A DNA stretch of 64,000 nucleotides from Herbiconiux aconitum (GTDB taxonomy: Bacteria; Actinomycetota; Actinomycetes; Actinomycetales; Microbacteriaceae), in the NCBI RefSeq assembly GCF_024979235.1, contig NZ_JANLCM010000002.1, positions 1,426,001 through 1,490,000 of the forward strand. Reading direction: 5' to 3'. The notes beneath the pieces were generated by a model, which searched no databases, was not told where the DNA came from, and saw only the letters and a program-made list of their open reading frames with translations. Below are positions 49,194 to 58,894 of the stretch, one piece after another. The stretch's first letter is position 1; the number at the start of each line of letters is the position of its first letter. The translations under genes and the position numbers were made by a program.

Positions 49194-50258
49194 ATGGCCT
49201 CCACCGCCCTCGCCACAGCCGCCGCCGTCTCCCCCATGCTCGCGAAGGCGGTCGACACCGTTCCCGAGCCCGACCGCGTCGACGGCGGATTGAGCTACGA
49301 ACCGAAGTGGGACGGCTTCCGTGGCATCGTGTCCTTCGACGGCACGACCGTCGAGATCGCCAGCCGCGGCGCCAAACCGCTCACCCGCTACTTTCCCGAA
49401 TTGGTGGAGGCCTTCACGCGACTTCTGCCCGAGCCCTGCGTTCTCGACGGCGAGATCGTGGTGCGCAACAGCTCCTCGGGCCGCGGTGAGAAGCTCGACT
49501 GGGAGCTGCTGACTCAGCGAATCCACCCGGCCGAGAGCCGCATCACGATGCTCGCCGAGCAGACTCCCGCGATGTTCGTGGCCTTCGACCTGCTCGCGCT
49601 CGGCGATGAGTCGCTGCTCGACGCCCCGTTCGCCGAGCGCCGGGCCACCCTCGAGCGGTTCGCGGCCGGCCTCGGCGACCCGATCCACGTGACGCAGGCG
49701 ACCACGGATGTCGAGCTCGCCCGCCGCTGGCTGGTCGAGTTCGAAGGAGCCGGCCTCGACGGCGTGGTGGCGAAGCCGCTCGCCGCCGCCTACGCGCCCG
49801 GCAAGCGCCTCATGTTCAAGGTGAAGCACCACCGCACCGCCGACGTCGTGGTGCTCGGCTACCGCGTGCACAAGAGCGGACAGGGCGTCGGATCACTGCT
49901 GCTCGGCCTCTACGACTCCGACGGGGAGCTCCGCAACGTGGGCGGCGCCTCGGCGTTCAGCGACGCCCGGCGCCGGGAACTCGTCGACGAGCTGGCCCCG
50001 CTCGTGCTGCACGACGCATCCGGAGCGCAGGTCACGGGCGAGACCGAGCGCAGCCGTTTCTCGTCGGGCAAGGACGTGTCGTTCGTGCGGCTCGAGCCCA
50101 CTCGGGTGATGGAGGTGCGCTACGACCAGATGGAGGGGATGCGCTTTCGCCACACCGTGCAGTTCGCGCGCTGGCGGCCCGACCGCGATGCCCGGTCGTG
50201 CACCTTCGAGCAACTGGAGCGGCCGATCGCCTACGACCTGAGCGACGTCTTGGTGTGA
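49194..50258 (+). CDS. ligC: ATP-dependent DNA ligase, LigC-type
   Basis: A 354-residue ligase. PKWDGFRG with AMP-accepting Lys38, VLDGEIVVRN (motif III), and KVKHHRTADVVVLGY (motif V) are intact, followed by the OB-fold (MEVRYDQMEGMRFRHTVQFARWRPD). LigC-type ligases act in break and base-excision repair and in non-homologous end-joining support. Convergent with a polymerase-domain gene. No Ku gene is in view. ATG at 49194. Confidence 0.9.
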   Translation: MASTALATAAAVSPMLAKAVDTVPEPDRVDGGLSYEPKWDGFRGIVSFDGTTVEIASRGAKPLTRYFPELVEAFTRLLPEPCVLDGEIVVRNSSSGRGEKLDWELLTQRIHPAESRITMLAEQTPAMFVAFDLLALGDESLLDAPFAERRATLERFAAGLGDPIHVTQATTDVELARRWLVEFEGAGLDGVVAKPLAAAYAPGKRLMFKVKHHRTADVVVLGYRVHKSGQGVGSLLLGLYDSDGELRNVGGASAFSDARRRELVDELAPLVLHDASGAQVTGETERSRFSSGKDVSFVRLEPTRVMEVRYDQMEGMRFRHTVQFARWRPDRDARSCTFEQLERPIAYDLSDVLV

Positions 50259-50280
50259 GAGGCAGCGGTGGGGCCGCGCG

Positions 50281-51312
50281 TCACTCCGCCGCGGGCTCCT
50301 TCTTCGCCCGGCTCGGTTGCACGCGTGGCGGCTCGCCCGGCATCTTCGGGTAGTCGGGCGGGAAGGGCAGTTCACCGAGGCCCGATTCGAGGTCGCGGGT
50401 CCACCAGCCGAGCGCTTTTTCGATGGTTCCCGGATGCGCGCCGAAGTCGGCCCACGGGTCGCCCACCGTCGCGAGCCGCTCGGGCATCGTGAGGATGGTG
50501 AAGGCGCGGGGGTCGGCGTTCTCCAGCTCGTCCCACGTGATCGGGCAGGAGACGGGGGCGTGCGCGAGTGCGCGCGGACTGTAGGCACCGGCCATGGTGC
50601 GGTCGCGATTGGCCTGGTTGAAGTCGACGAAGATGCGCTCGCCGCGCTCCTCCTTCCACCAGTTCGTGGTGACCTTGTCGGGCATCCGTCGTTCCAGCTC
50701 ACGGGCGATCGCGATGACCGCGTGCCGCACGTCGAGGAACTCGTGGGTGGGCTCGATGGGCGCGAACACGTGGAGGCCCCGGTTGCCGGAGGTCTTGATG
50801 AAGGCGGTGAGACCGGCCTCCTCGAGCACCTCGCGCAGGGCGATCGCGGCCGGGATCGCGTCGTCGAAGTCGGTGCCGGGCTGCGGATCGAGATCGATGC
50901 GCAGCTGGTCGGGGAAGTCGGAGGTCTCGGCGCGGGAGGGCCACGGGTGGAACACGACCGTGTTCATCTGCACCGCCCACACCGCGGCGGCCGGTTCGTC
51001 GATGACGAGCTGCGGATGCGAGCGCGCGCTCGGGTAGACCACCATGACCGAGCGGATGTAGTCGGGCGCGCCCTTGGGCGGGTTCTTCGAGAAGAACTGC
51101 TCGCCGTCGATGCCGCTCGAGAAGCGCTGGAGCGACAGCGGTCTGTCGCCGTTCGCCGCCACGAATGCCTCGCCCACCGTGATGATGTACTGCGCGAGAT
51201 CGCGCTTCGTGATGCCGACCTCCGGCCAGATCACGCGCGAGGGGCTCGACAGCCGCACCTCCCGCTCCCCGTGCGGCCCCGCCACGGTCAGCATCTCGAC
51301 TTCGCTCGCCAT
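50281..51312 (-). CDS. LigD-type polymerase/primase domain protein
   Basis: A 343-residue PrimPol (LigD polymerase-domain) protein. RIDLDPQPG carries the metal-binding Asp140/Asp142, GNRGLHVFAPIEP and RTMAGAYSPRALAHAPVSCPITWDEL are family motifs. It adds ribo- or deoxynucleotides at DNA ends. Stand-alone PolDom plus LigC is a known actinobacterial arrangement. ATG at 51312; a GTG two codons earlier is possible. Ends convergently with the ligase gene. Confidence 0.9.
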   Translation of the reverse strand: MASEVEMLTVAGPHGEREVRLSSPSRVIWPEVGITKRDLAQYIITVGEAFVAANGDRPLSLQRFSSGIDGEQFFSKNPPKGAPDYIRSVMVVYPSARSHPQLVIDEPAAAVWAVQMNTVVFHPWPSRAETSDFPDQLRIDLDPQPGTDFDDAIPAAIALREVLEEAGLTAFIKTSGNRGLHVFAPIEPTHEFLDVRHAVIAIARELERRMPDKVTTNWWKEERGERIFVDFNQANRDRTMAGAYSPRALAHAPVSCPITWDELENADPRAFTILTMPERLATVGDPWADFGAHPGTIEKALGWWTRDLESGLGELPFPPDYPKMPGEPPRVQPSRAKKEPAAE

Positions 51313-51349
51313 GAGCACACGCTACCGGGCGCATCCCCATTCGTCACCG

Positions 51350-51401
51350 ACTCGTCCCTAACTGAGCCAAAACCGGGCGGCCTGCCCCGTTAGGGACGAG
51401 T
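51350..51401. terminator. 13-bp perfect inverted repeat beyond the flotillin stop
   Basis: ACTCGTCCCTAAC (51350-51362) and GTTAGGGACGAGT (51389-51401), five bases after the flotillin gene and near the polymerase gene's start. Terminator-like for the minus-strand flotillin transcript. Confidence 0.65.
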
Positions 51402-51405
51402 GGGT

Positions 51406-52953
51406 CTACTCGGCGGGAGTTGCGGGCGCGGGAAGGGTGGAGCGGGACGGGGTGGCGGGGGCGGGAGCGGGGGTGGCCTGCGCGAACGCGGCGCCGGCCG
51501 CGGCACCCGTGACGCGGCCCGTCACGATCTCGGCGATGTCGATGCCCACGAGGTCTTTCACGAGCTGCATCGACGTGGCGAGCTGACTCGCCACGTTGTC
51601 GCCGACCTGGCCCGCGCCGTCGCTGGAAATCACGGTCATGTTCGAGATCGCCGCGAGCGGCTCGGATGCGGCACGCACGATGGCGGGCAGCTGCCCGATC
51701 ACCTGCTGCCGCAGCAGGTCGTCGGCACGCTCCTCGAGTGCATCCGCCTGCGCTCGGGTGGCCTCCGCCTCGGCGGCACCCTTCACGCGGATCGAGTTCG
51801 CCTCGGCCTCACCTTCGGCCCGCAGCGCCTCCGCGGCGGCGATGCGCCGGTTCTTCTCGGCGATACCTTCGGCCTCGGTCGCCTCCGCCGCCGAGCGACG
51901 GCGGTTGCGCTCGGCGATACCCTCGGCCTCCACGGCCTCGGCCTGCGCTTTACGACGGTCGCGCTCGGCGTTCGCGGCGGCGACGGCGGCCGCGGCATCC
52001 GCCTGCGCCTTCTTCTCGAGGGAGTAGGCCTCGGCGTCGGCGACCGCGCGGATCTCGGCGTCGAGCTCCTGCTTGCGAAGGCCGACGCGCTTGCCGGCGG
52101 TGATCTCCTGCTGGGCGATGACCTCCTGCTGCGAGATCGCCTCGGCCAACGGACGTGACGCGGATGCCTCGGCGCGGGCCTTATCGGTCTCCTTCTGGAT
52201 CTCGGCGTTCCGCAGGTCGAGCTTGCGCTGCTGCTCGGCCACGGCCTGATCGGCCTCGATGCGGGCCTCCTCCGAGGTGCGGCGGGCCACCGACTCGGCC
52301 ACCTCGGCGACCTGCTTCACACGGGCGGCCTCCGCACGACCGAGGTCGCGGATGTACCCGTTGTCGTCGTCGATCTCCTTGATCTGCAGCGTGTCGATCT
52401 GCAACCCCTGCACGTCAAGCGACTCCCGCACCGCGTCGAGCACCTGACCCTGCAGCGCCTGCCGGTTCGTGATGATCTCGGTCACCGTCAGCTGGCCGAC
52501 GATGGACCGCACCGAGCCGCTGAGCACCTCTTCGGTGGAGGTCTCGATCTGGTCCTGCTGGTTGAGGAACCGCTGGGCGGCGGCACGCACCATCGACTCC
52601 GAACCACCCACCTTCACCACGGCGACGGCGTTGACCTTGATGGTGATGGCATCCTTCGTCTGCGCCGTGGCCTGCACGTTCAGCTGACGACTGCGGAGCG
52701 ACAGCTTGAAGTGTGCTTCGACGATCGGCTTCACGAACACGCGCGATCCGAACACCACGCGCTGCCCCGCGTTCTCGGTCTCCTCCAGCGCGGTCTGGCC
52801 GGCTTTGACCGCCTTCTGGCGGGAGGTGACGATGATCGCCTCGTCGGGCTTGGCCACCTTGATGCCGCGGAGCAACGTGATCAGCACGATCAGCAGGATG
52901 ATCACCGCCACGGCGACGAGCGCAGCGATGACGAGGGAGTCGAACGAGAACAT
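51406..52953 (-). CDS. Flotillin-like SPFH-domain membrane protein
   Basis: A 515-residue SPFH/flotillin-family protein. Amino-terminal membrane segment (about 8-31), SPFH (band 7) domain about 32-215 (VVFGSRVFVKPIVEAHFKL, QGLQIDTLQIKEIDDDNGY), then a long heptad AE-rich coiled coil (about 225-425, repeats of the type EAEGIAERNRR) and a Pro/Ala tail. Scaffold of membrane microdomains. AGGAAGG precedes the ATG. No NfeD partner nearby. Confidence 0.92.
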   Translation of the reverse strand: MFSFDSLVIAALVAVAVIILLIVLITLLRGIKVAKPDEAIIVTSRQKAVKAGQTALEETENAGQRVVFGSRVFVKPIVEAHFKLSLRSRQLNVQATAQTKDAITIKVNAVAVVKVGGSESMVRAAAQRFLNQQDQIETSTEEVLSGSVRSIVGQLTVTEIITNRQALQGQVLDAVRESLDVQGLQIDTLQIKEIDDDNGYIRDLGRAEAARVKQVAEVAESVARRTSEEARIEADQAVAEQQRKLDLRNAEIQKETDKARAEASASRPLAEAISQQEVIAQQEITAGKRVGLRKQELDAEIRAVADAEAYSLEKKAQADAAAAVAAANAERDRRKAQAEAVEAEGIAERNRRRSAAEATEAEGIAEKNRRIAAAEALRAEGEAEANSIRVKGAAEAEATRAQADALEERADDLLRQQVIGQLPAIVRAASEPLAAISNMTVISSDGAGQVGDNVASQLATSMQLVKDLVGIDIAEIVTGRVTGAAAGAAFAQATPAPAPATPSRSTLPAPATPAE

Positions 52954-53104
52954 GGGCGGCCTTCCTGGCGGGAGCGGTCGTGGCGGGGAAATCGTTCGGG
53001 GTCGATTCCAGTGCCTCCAGTATGTCGGGTCGTCGCGGCCGCGCGCCCGCCCTGTGCGTCGATGTGTGCCAAGATGGGCGCGCCACCGAACTGTTGGAGG
53101 ACCG

Positions 53105-54064
53105 ATGCCGAGCGATGAGACCGCCAGTGAATTCGTGCGGAGTCTCTCCGGCGCTCCGACACTCGAGGAGCTTCCCGAGATCGTCGACCCGGTGAGTCGC
53201 GCGCCGCAGAACCCACCCCGAGACATCCAAGAGAAGTTCGTCGGCGCCAACTACGAAGCCGCCTACGCCGAGGCCGAGCGCTTCGTCGACCGCGCCTTCG
53301 AGCAGTGGCCGGAGGGCGACGTCACCACTCAGGCGGTGCTCGACTTCGGCTCCGGCTGGGGCCGGATCAGCCGGATGCTACTGCGCCGGCTGCGTGCCGA
53401 CCAGGTCTGGTCGAGCGACGTCGACTCGAGCATGTCGGTGCTGTTGCAGAGCACACTGCCCGGGCTCAATGCGGTCACCAACGCGCCCTGGCCGCCGACG
53501 GTGTTCCGTGAGGGCACCTTCGACGCCATCACCGCGTTCAGCGTGTTCTCCCACCTCTCCGAAGAAGCGCATCGGCAGTGGGCCACCGAGTTCGCCCGGC
53601 TCACGCATCCGGGTTCGCGCGTCTACATCACCGTGCTCGAAGCCCAGTTCCTCGCCGTCGTCGCCGGCGCGCAGGCCGCCGTGGCCGCAGGCGAGGCCGA
53701 CAAGTTCGCCACCAACCTCGCCAAGGTGGTTCCGGATGCGACGGCCAGCGCCAAGGCCGCAGGGCACGGTCAGTTCGTGTTCGCCGGTGGCGGGGCAGAC
53801 GACGACGGGCCACGGTCGCGCAGCTTCTACGCTTGGGCCGTCGCTCCGCGCAGCTGGGTGGAACAGGTCTGGGGCGAGGCCGGGTTCTCGCTCGAGTCGT
53901 GGGTGCCCACCGGCGAACTCTTCGACCAGGCGATGGCCGTGCTGGTGCGCCAGGACGACACGTGGAACGCCCCACGCGTGCGCCAGTCCGGCGGCCGCAG
54001 CGTCGTGCAGCGCGGCGCCCGCAAGGTCGGCCGCGGCATCTCGAAACTCCGCGGCCGCGGCTGA
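53105..54064 (+). CDS. Class I SAM-dependent methyltransferase
   Basis: A 319-residue methyltransferase: AVLDFGSGWGRISRMLLRRL (about 79-98) is the SAM motif and FSVFSHLSEEAHRQWATEFARLTHPGSRVYITVLE the fourth-strand region. Acidic amino lead and a basic carboxy tail. Substrate unknown. GGAGG before ATG at 53105. Stands alone between divergent flotillin and the SDR. Confidence 0.85.
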   Translation: MPSDETASEFVRSLSGAPTLEELPEIVDPVSRAPQNPPRDIQEKFVGANYEAAYAEAERFVDRAFEQWPEGDVTTQAVLDFGSGWGRISRMLLRRLRADQVWSSDVDSSMSVLLQSTLPGLNAVTNAPWPPTVFREGTFDAITAFSVFSHLSEEAHRQWATEFARLTHPGSRVYITVLEAQFLAVVAGAQAAVAAGEADKFATNLAKVVPDATASAKAAGHGQFVFAGGGADDDGPRSRSFYAWAVAPRSWVEQVWGEAGFSLESWVPTGELFDQAMAVLVRQDDTWNAPRVRQSGGRSVVQRGARKVGRGISKLRGRG

Positions 54065-54119
54065 CGGACGGCGCCGACCCACCCGGTCAGCCGCCCGCCC
54101 GCCAGCCAGCCCACTCCAG

Positions 54120-54174
54120 CGCCGCTACCGCGCCGTGGCTGTGCCAGTCCTGTCCACGCCGCTACCGCGCCGTG
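54120..54174. repeat. Duplicated 3' end of the SDR gene
   Basis: CGCCGCTACCGCGCCGTG occurs at 54120-54137 and 54157-54174; the second is the end of the SDR gene with its stop (CTA on the plus strand), the first an extra copy downstream. Confidence 0.8.
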
Positions 54175-54950
54175 TACCCACCATCCATCGGCAGGTTGAC
54201 CCCGGTCACCCAACTCGCCTCGTCGGAGGCCAGGTACAGCACCCCGTAGGCGACATCGAGGGGCCGCCCGAGCCTCCGGATCGACTGGTTCGCCGTCATC
54301 ATCTCCTCATAGGCGAACAGCCCGCCCGGGTACTCGGCGGCGATGCCCTCCACCAGCGGCGTCAGCACCGTCGACGGGTTCACCGAATTCACCCGGATGT
54401 TGTAGCGCCCGTACGACGCCGCATCCTGCCGCGTCTGCATCGTCACCGCCCCTTTGGCCACGTGGTAGGGCGTGAACTCGTCGTTGCCGATGAGTCCGTA
54501 GATCGACGAGAAGTTCACGATCGACCCGCCGCCCCGCTCGATCAGGTGCGGAACGGCGTGCTTCGTGGCGAAGAACACGCCCTTCACGTCGACCGCGAAC
54601 AGCGCATCCCATTCCTCCTCCGTCACCTCGTGGGTCGGTTTGTCGACCCCGATGATGCCGGCGCAGTTGATCAGGATGTCGAGGCCTCCGAACTCCGATG
54701 CGGCTGCTGCGACGACGGATGCGACACTCGCCTCCCGCGACACGTCCATCTCCCAGAACCGCGCCACTCCCCCGGCCGCCACGATGTCGTCGGCGACCGA
54801 GGCCCCGAGGGTGGCGTTGAAGTCGGTGACCGCGACGGCCGCGTCTTCCGACGCGAACAGCTCCGCGGTCGCCCGTCCCATCCCGGAGGCCGCGCCGGTG
54901 ATCAGCGCGACCTTGCCCTCGAGACGGCCGGCGATGCCGCCGCCCGTCAT
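54162..54950 (-). CDS. Short-chain dehydrogenase of the BVMO operon
   Basis: A 262-residue SDR: TGAASGMG (about 18-25), VTDFN acidic NAD-type strand-two end, NCAG, SSIYG and YHVAK, and a MDGGYTAR end. Its ATG overlaps the BVMO stop (ATGA). Last gene of the hydrolase-BVMO-SDR operon; a likely secondary-alcohol dehydrogenase that makes the ketone for BVMO oxidation, or handles the hydroxy-acid product. Substrate unknown. Confidence 0.88.
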   Translation of the reverse strand: MTGGGIAGRLEGKVALITGAASGMGRATAELFASEDAAVAVTDFNATLGASVADDIVAAGGVARFWEMDVSREASVASVVAAAASEFGGLDILINCAGIIGVDKPTHEVTEEEWDALFAVDVKGVFFATKHAVPHLIERGGGSIVNFSSIYGLIGNDEFTPYHVAKGAVTMQTRQDAASYGRYNIRVNSVNPSTVLTPLVEGIAAEYPGGLFAYEEMMTANQSIRRLGRPLDVAYGVLYLASDEASWVTGVNLPMDGGYTAR

Positions 54951-56605
54951 GCGCGCACCGAGCCGGCCGGCTGCGACGCGGCGAGGAACGACGCGTAGCC
55001 CTCCTCGGCCACCCGGCGGCAGTGCTCCTGGTAGACCTGCCCGCCTCCCATGTACACCTGGAACGCTTCGGGCTTCCCGGGAACGTTGTCACCGAGGAAC
55101 CAGGCCTTGGCCTTCTTGCCCTCGCTGTACATCACGGTGGCCTTTCCGGTGCGCTCGGTCTCGAGCGCCCACCACTCCTCCGACTCAGGGGTCGCCTCGA
55201 ACGCGTCGACGCCGTTCTCCTCGGCCCACACCAGCGCCCGCTGCAGCCACTGCGCGCCGAGCTGGATCGGCACCACGAGGTTCGAGTAGGGCGTCTGCGG
55301 CCCGAGCGACATGAAGAAGTTCGGGAAGCCGTTGGCGTTGATGCCGAGGTTCGAACGGAGGCCCTCGGTGGCCCACTTCTCGCGCAGGGTGCGGCCGCCG
55401 CGGCCCACGATATCGATGTTGGTGAGGGTGCCGGTCATCGCGTCGAATCCGGTGGCGAAGATGATGACGTCGAGTTCATATTCGGTGTCGCCCACCTTCA
55501 CTCCGCGCGGGGTGATCTCGGTGATCGGGTCGGTCGCCGTGTCGACGAGGTGCACGTGCGGCAGGTTGAAGGTGTTGTAGTACCCGTGCCCGGTCGGCAC
55601 GCGCTTGCCGTTGAAGGAGTACGTCTTCGGCGAGAGCAGGTCGGCGACTTCCGGGTCTTTCACGATCTCGCGGATCTTCGACCGGATGAACTCCGACGCC
55701 AGCTCCGAAGCCTCGTGGTTGGTGGCGAGGTCGTTGAAGCACTCGTTCGCGAAATGGAATCCGCCCTCGTTCCACTTGGCCTCGAAGATCTCGCGACGCT
55801 GCTCGGGCGAGACCTCGAGCGCGCTGTACTGCGCCGGCTCCATGGCGACGCCGAAGGGATGGTTCGCCGCCTTCTCGAAGATGGCGTCGTAGTTCTCGCG
55901 GGTGTGCAGCATCTCCTCGGTGGAGACCGCGTCGTTGTTGGTCTCCACGATGAAGTTCGGCGTGCGCTGGAACACGTAGAACTCGTCGACCTCGGGCGCG
56001 ATGACCGGAACGATCTGGATGCCGGACGCCCCCAGCCCGATCAGCCCCACCTTCTTGCCGGCCAGGTCGACACCCGACCGCGGCCAGTGCGCCGTGTGGT
56101 ACTTCTCACCCTGGAAGCTGTCGATCCCCGGGATGTCGGGATAGATCGCCTGCGAGAGCGCCCCCATGCCGCTGACCAGGTATTTCGTGGTGAGCGACGA
56201 GCCGTCGGCGAGGTGCACGGTCCACAGGTTCGCGCCTTCGTCGTACACGGCGGAGTCGACGCGGGTGTTCAGCCGGATGTCTTTGCGCAGGTCGAGGCGG
56301 TCGGCCACGAAGTTGAGGTAATCGAGCACTTCGGGGCCCGAGGGGTAGCGCTGCGTCCAGGTCCACTCGTCGCGGACCTCTTTCGAGAACGAGAAGGAGT
56401 AGTAGCTGTACTCGCTGTCGGTGCGAACCCCCGGGTACCGGTTCACCCACCAGGTGCCGCCGATGCCGTCTTCGCCGTCGACCACGAGCGTCGTCAGGCC
56501 GATCTCCCGCAGGTGATGCAGCAGCGCGAGGCCGGAGAAGCCCGCGCCGATGACCACGGCGTCGAACTCAGGGGCGGCGGTGTCGCGGGTGGCTGTCTCG
56601 GTCAT
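54947..56605 (-). CDS. Baeyer-Villiger monooxygenase
   Basis: A 552-residue flavin monooxygenase. VVIGAGFSG (about 17-25) is the FAD motif, GLIGLGASG (about 184-192) the NADPH motif, and FQGEKYHTAHWP (about 163-174) is an exact F-x-G-x-x-x-H-x-x-x-W-P BVMO fingerprint. FATGFD confirms the second dinucleotide boundary. It converts a ketone to ester or lactone with NADPH and O2. AAAGGA lies before ATG at 56605; one base separates it from the hydrolase stop. Divergent from a sugar-type importer. Confidence 0.95.
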   Translation of the reverse strand: MTETATRDTAAPEFDAVVIGAGFSGLALLHHLREIGLTTLVVDGEDGIGGTWWVNRYPGVRTDSEYSYYSFSFSKEVRDEWTWTQRYPSGPEVLDYLNFVADRLDLRKDIRLNTRVDSAVYDEGANLWTVHLADGSSLTTKYLVSGMGALSQAIYPDIPGIDSFQGEKYHTAHWPRSGVDLAGKKVGLIGLGASGIQIVPVIAPEVDEFYVFQRTPNFIVETNNDAVSTEEMLHTRENYDAIFEKAANHPFGVAMEPAQYSALEVSPEQRREIFEAKWNEGGFHFANECFNDLATNHEASELASEFIRSKIREIVKDPEVADLLSPKTYSFNGKRVPTGHGYYNTFNLPHVHLVDTATDPITEITPRGVKVGDTEYELDVIIFATGFDAMTGTLTNIDIVGRGGRTLREKWATEGLRSNLGINANGFPNFFMSLGPQTPYSNLVVPIQLGAQWLQRALVWAEENGVDAFEATPESEEWWALETERTGKATVMYSEGKKAKAWFLGDNVPGKPEAFQVYMGGGQVYQEHCRRVAEEGYASFLAASQPAGSVRA

Positions 56606-56606
56606 G

Positions 56607-57521
56607 TCAGTTGTCCTTTCGATTGTTCTTGTACCAGGCGGCGAGGTCGGCGATGGCCTGATCGGCCTCGTACAGGTTTCCCGCCTGCAACGGGTAGACG
56701 TGCTGCATGCCCGTGCCGACGTCGAAGGTGACGTCGACTCCGACGGCCCGGGCGAGCGCATCCAGTCGCTGGGCGTCGTGGAACAGCGATTCCGCGTCGC
56801 TGGCCACGATGTAGAGCGGCGGGAAGCCGGTGAAGTCGGCGTAGAGCGGGTTGACCAGCGGATGCGTCGGTGAGGCGCCGCCGGAGAGATAGCGATCGAT
56901 GTTCCCCTGCAGGCCCTCCCGGGCGATCAGGAAGTCGGTGTCGTCGTTCGTCTCGATCGTGGTGCCGGAGTTCTCCATGTCGAGCCAGGGCGACATGGTG
57001 GCAACCTGCGCCGGAGTCGGCTCGCCCGCATCCCGGAGCCGGAGCACGGTCGCGATGGCGATGCTCGCACCTGCGCTGTCGCCCACGAGGGTGATGTCGG
57101 CGGGCGAGAAGCCGTCGTCGATCAGCTGGTGGTAGACCGCGACGGTGTCCTCGATCTGCGCCGGAAAGGGATGTTCGGGCGCGAGCCGGAAGTCGAGCAC
57201 GAACGCGGTGGCGCCACAGGCCTTGGCGAGGTGGCCGGCCAGCTTGCGATGGCTCGAGGAGGAACCGAGCGCGAATCCCCCGCCGTGGAGCACCAGCAGG
57301 ATCTGCGCCGGATCGGCGTCGAGCGGTGTCACGCGGATGCCGGGCACGCCGCCGATCGAGGTGGTCTGGTAGGTCACACCCTCGGGCTCCGTCGTGGCGC
57401 GCTGCCAGTCCTCGAAGACCCAGCGCAGCAGTTGCAGCGACATCTCCGGGTTGGCCTCGAACTCCACGGTCCACTCGGCGTAGATCTGGCCGAGCAGGTC
57501 GGTCGGCTGGTTCGCGGACAT
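56607..57521 (-). CDS. HSL-type alpha/beta hydrolase
   Basis: A 304-residue hormone-sensitive-lipase-family esterase. LHGGGFALGSS oxyanion motif (about 79-89), GDSAGA nucleophile elbow (about 147-152) with Ser149, and QHVYPL for the catalytic histidine. In front of the BVMO it is a natural ester/lactone hydrolase. GAGGAGAG lies before ATG at 57521. First gene of the operon; the divergent binding-protein gene starts 218 bases away. Confidence 0.92.
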   Translation of the reverse strand: MSANQPTDLLGQIYAEWTVEFEANPEMSLQLLRWVFEDWQRATTEPEGVTYQTTSIGGVPGIRVTPLDADPAQILLVLHGGGFALGSSSSHRKLAGHLAKACGATAFVLDFRLAPEHPFPAQIEDTVAVYHQLIDDGFSPADITLVGDSAGASIAIATVLRLRDAGEPTPAQVATMSPWLDMENSGTTIETNDDTDFLIAREGLQGNIDRYLSGGASPTHPLVNPLYADFTGFPPLYIVASDAESLFHDAQRLDALARAVGVDVTFDVGTGMQHVYPLQAGNLYEADQAIADLAAWYKNNRKDN

Positions 57522-57739
57522 GCAGTCTCTCCTCATCGTCGGGGATGAGACCAGGATGACCGGGCGAATCCGCTCCCGAGCCGCTTGTCGCAAAATGACG
57601 CACCACTGTCTCAGGGTGATGCGAAACACCGGCCGCAAAACTTTGAGACTTCTAGAAACGCCCGGCGTCCGCCCGGCGTGCGTGTGCACGAGAACAGCAG
57701 CAGCGGTCCACTCAACGAAGAGAAAGCGGGACGATTCCC
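57522..57739. promoter_or_regulatory. Divergent promoter region of the BVMO and importer operons
   Basis: 218 bases between two divergent operons. Holds an inverted GTCTCA (57608-57613) / TGAGAC (57644-57649) pair and A-rich patches, but no GACAACGTTGTC-like site. No regulator gene is adjacent on either side, so the controlling factor is not apparent. Confidence 0.5.
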
Positions 57740-58894
57740 ATGTTCACCAAGAAAGCGTCACTCGCCGCGATCGGCACGGTGGCGATCCTCGCCCTTGCCG
57801 GTTGTTCCACCGGCTCCCTCTCGTCATCCGAAGACGATGTCGGCTCCAGCGACTCGGCCGGCACCGAGTCGGAAGTCACCGTCGGCACCGTCGGCGTGCA
57901 GGGCGACATCCAGGACATCAGCAACTTCTGCGGCGACGGAGATCTCACCGTCGCTCTCGCCGACGGTTTCGGCGGCAACTCCTGGCGCAAGATCACCCGG
58001 GCCATCTTCGAAGAAGAAGCGGCCAAGTGCCCCAACATCACCAAGGTCATCTACACGGATGCGCAGGGCGACACCCAGAAGGCCATCTCCGACATCAACT
58101 CGCTGGTCGCCCAGGGCGTCGACGTGATCGTGACCTTCGTCGACGGCGGCGAGGCGCTGCTGCCGACGATCAAGAAGGCCACCGACGCCGGTGTCAAGGT
58201 CGTTCCCTACGTCGGTTCCCCCGGCGGCGAACCCGGCACCGACTACGTCGACTTCGTCTCCGAAGACATCAACACCTACGGCAAGAACCTCGCCGAGTGG
58301 ACCATCGAAACGATGGGCGGCTCGGGCAACCTGGTCATGCTGGGCGGCATCGCCGGCAACTCCTACTCGCAGGCCGTGTTCGACGGAGTGATGGAAGCCG
58401 TCGAGGCCAACCCCGGCGTCACGCTCCTCAACGAAGACGGACCGGTCGCCACCGACTGGGAGCCGGGCAAGACCCAGCAGGTCGTCGCAGGCCTCATCAC
58501 GAAGTACGGCGACATCAACGGCATCGTGGCCGACTACGGCGGAGGTTCGGTCGGTGGCATCCGTGCCTTCGAAGCGGCCGGCAAGCCGCTGCCGGTCTGG
58601 TCGGCGAACGACTCGAACGAGTTCGCGTGCCTCTGGTACCAGTACAAGGATGCGCAGCCGAGCTACCAGATCGCCACCGAGTCCTCCCGTAACTGGGTCG
58701 TCGCGGCCGCTCTGCACAAGGGCCTCGCCGCAGCCAATGGACTGCCGAACGACGAGCCGTCGACCTACAACCTCGAGATCATCGAGGACTCGACCAACCC
58801 CGACCTGCAGCCGAAGTGCGAGCCCGACCTGCCGCCCGACGCGATCCTCTCGTCCGGCCTGAGTGTCGAGTCGCTGCAGAAGCTGTTCCAATGA
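57740..58894 (+). CDS. CUT2-type substrate-binding lipoprotein
   Basis: A 384-residue ABC binding lipoprotein: signal with lipobox LAGC (Cys22), acidic Ser/Asp linker (about 24-46), and an RbsB-like fold ([54 protein letters not shown]). Carboxy end [18 protein letters not shown]. First gene of an operon with an SDR, ATPase-permease and permease. Ligand unknown; the neighbouring BVMO set suggests that it may not be a common sugar. Confidence 0.9.
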   Translation: MFTKKASLAAIGTVAILALAGCSTGSLSSSEDDVGSSDSAGTESEVTVGTVGVQGDIQDISNFCGDGDLTVALADGFGGNSWRKITRAIFEEEAAKCPNITKVIYTDAQGDTQKAISDINSLVAQGVDVIVTFVDGGEALLPTIKKATDAGVKVVPYVGSPGGEPGTDYVDFVSEDINTYGKNLAEWTIETMGGSGNLVMLGGIAGNSYSQAVFDGVMEAVEANPGVTLLNEDGPVATDWEPGKTQQVVAGLITKYGDINGIVADYGGGSVGGIRAFEAAGKPLPVWSANDSNEFACLWYQYKDAQPSYQIATESSRNWVVAAALHKGLAAANGLPNDEPSTYNLEIIEDSTNPDLQPKCEPDLPPDAILSSGLSVESLQKLFQ

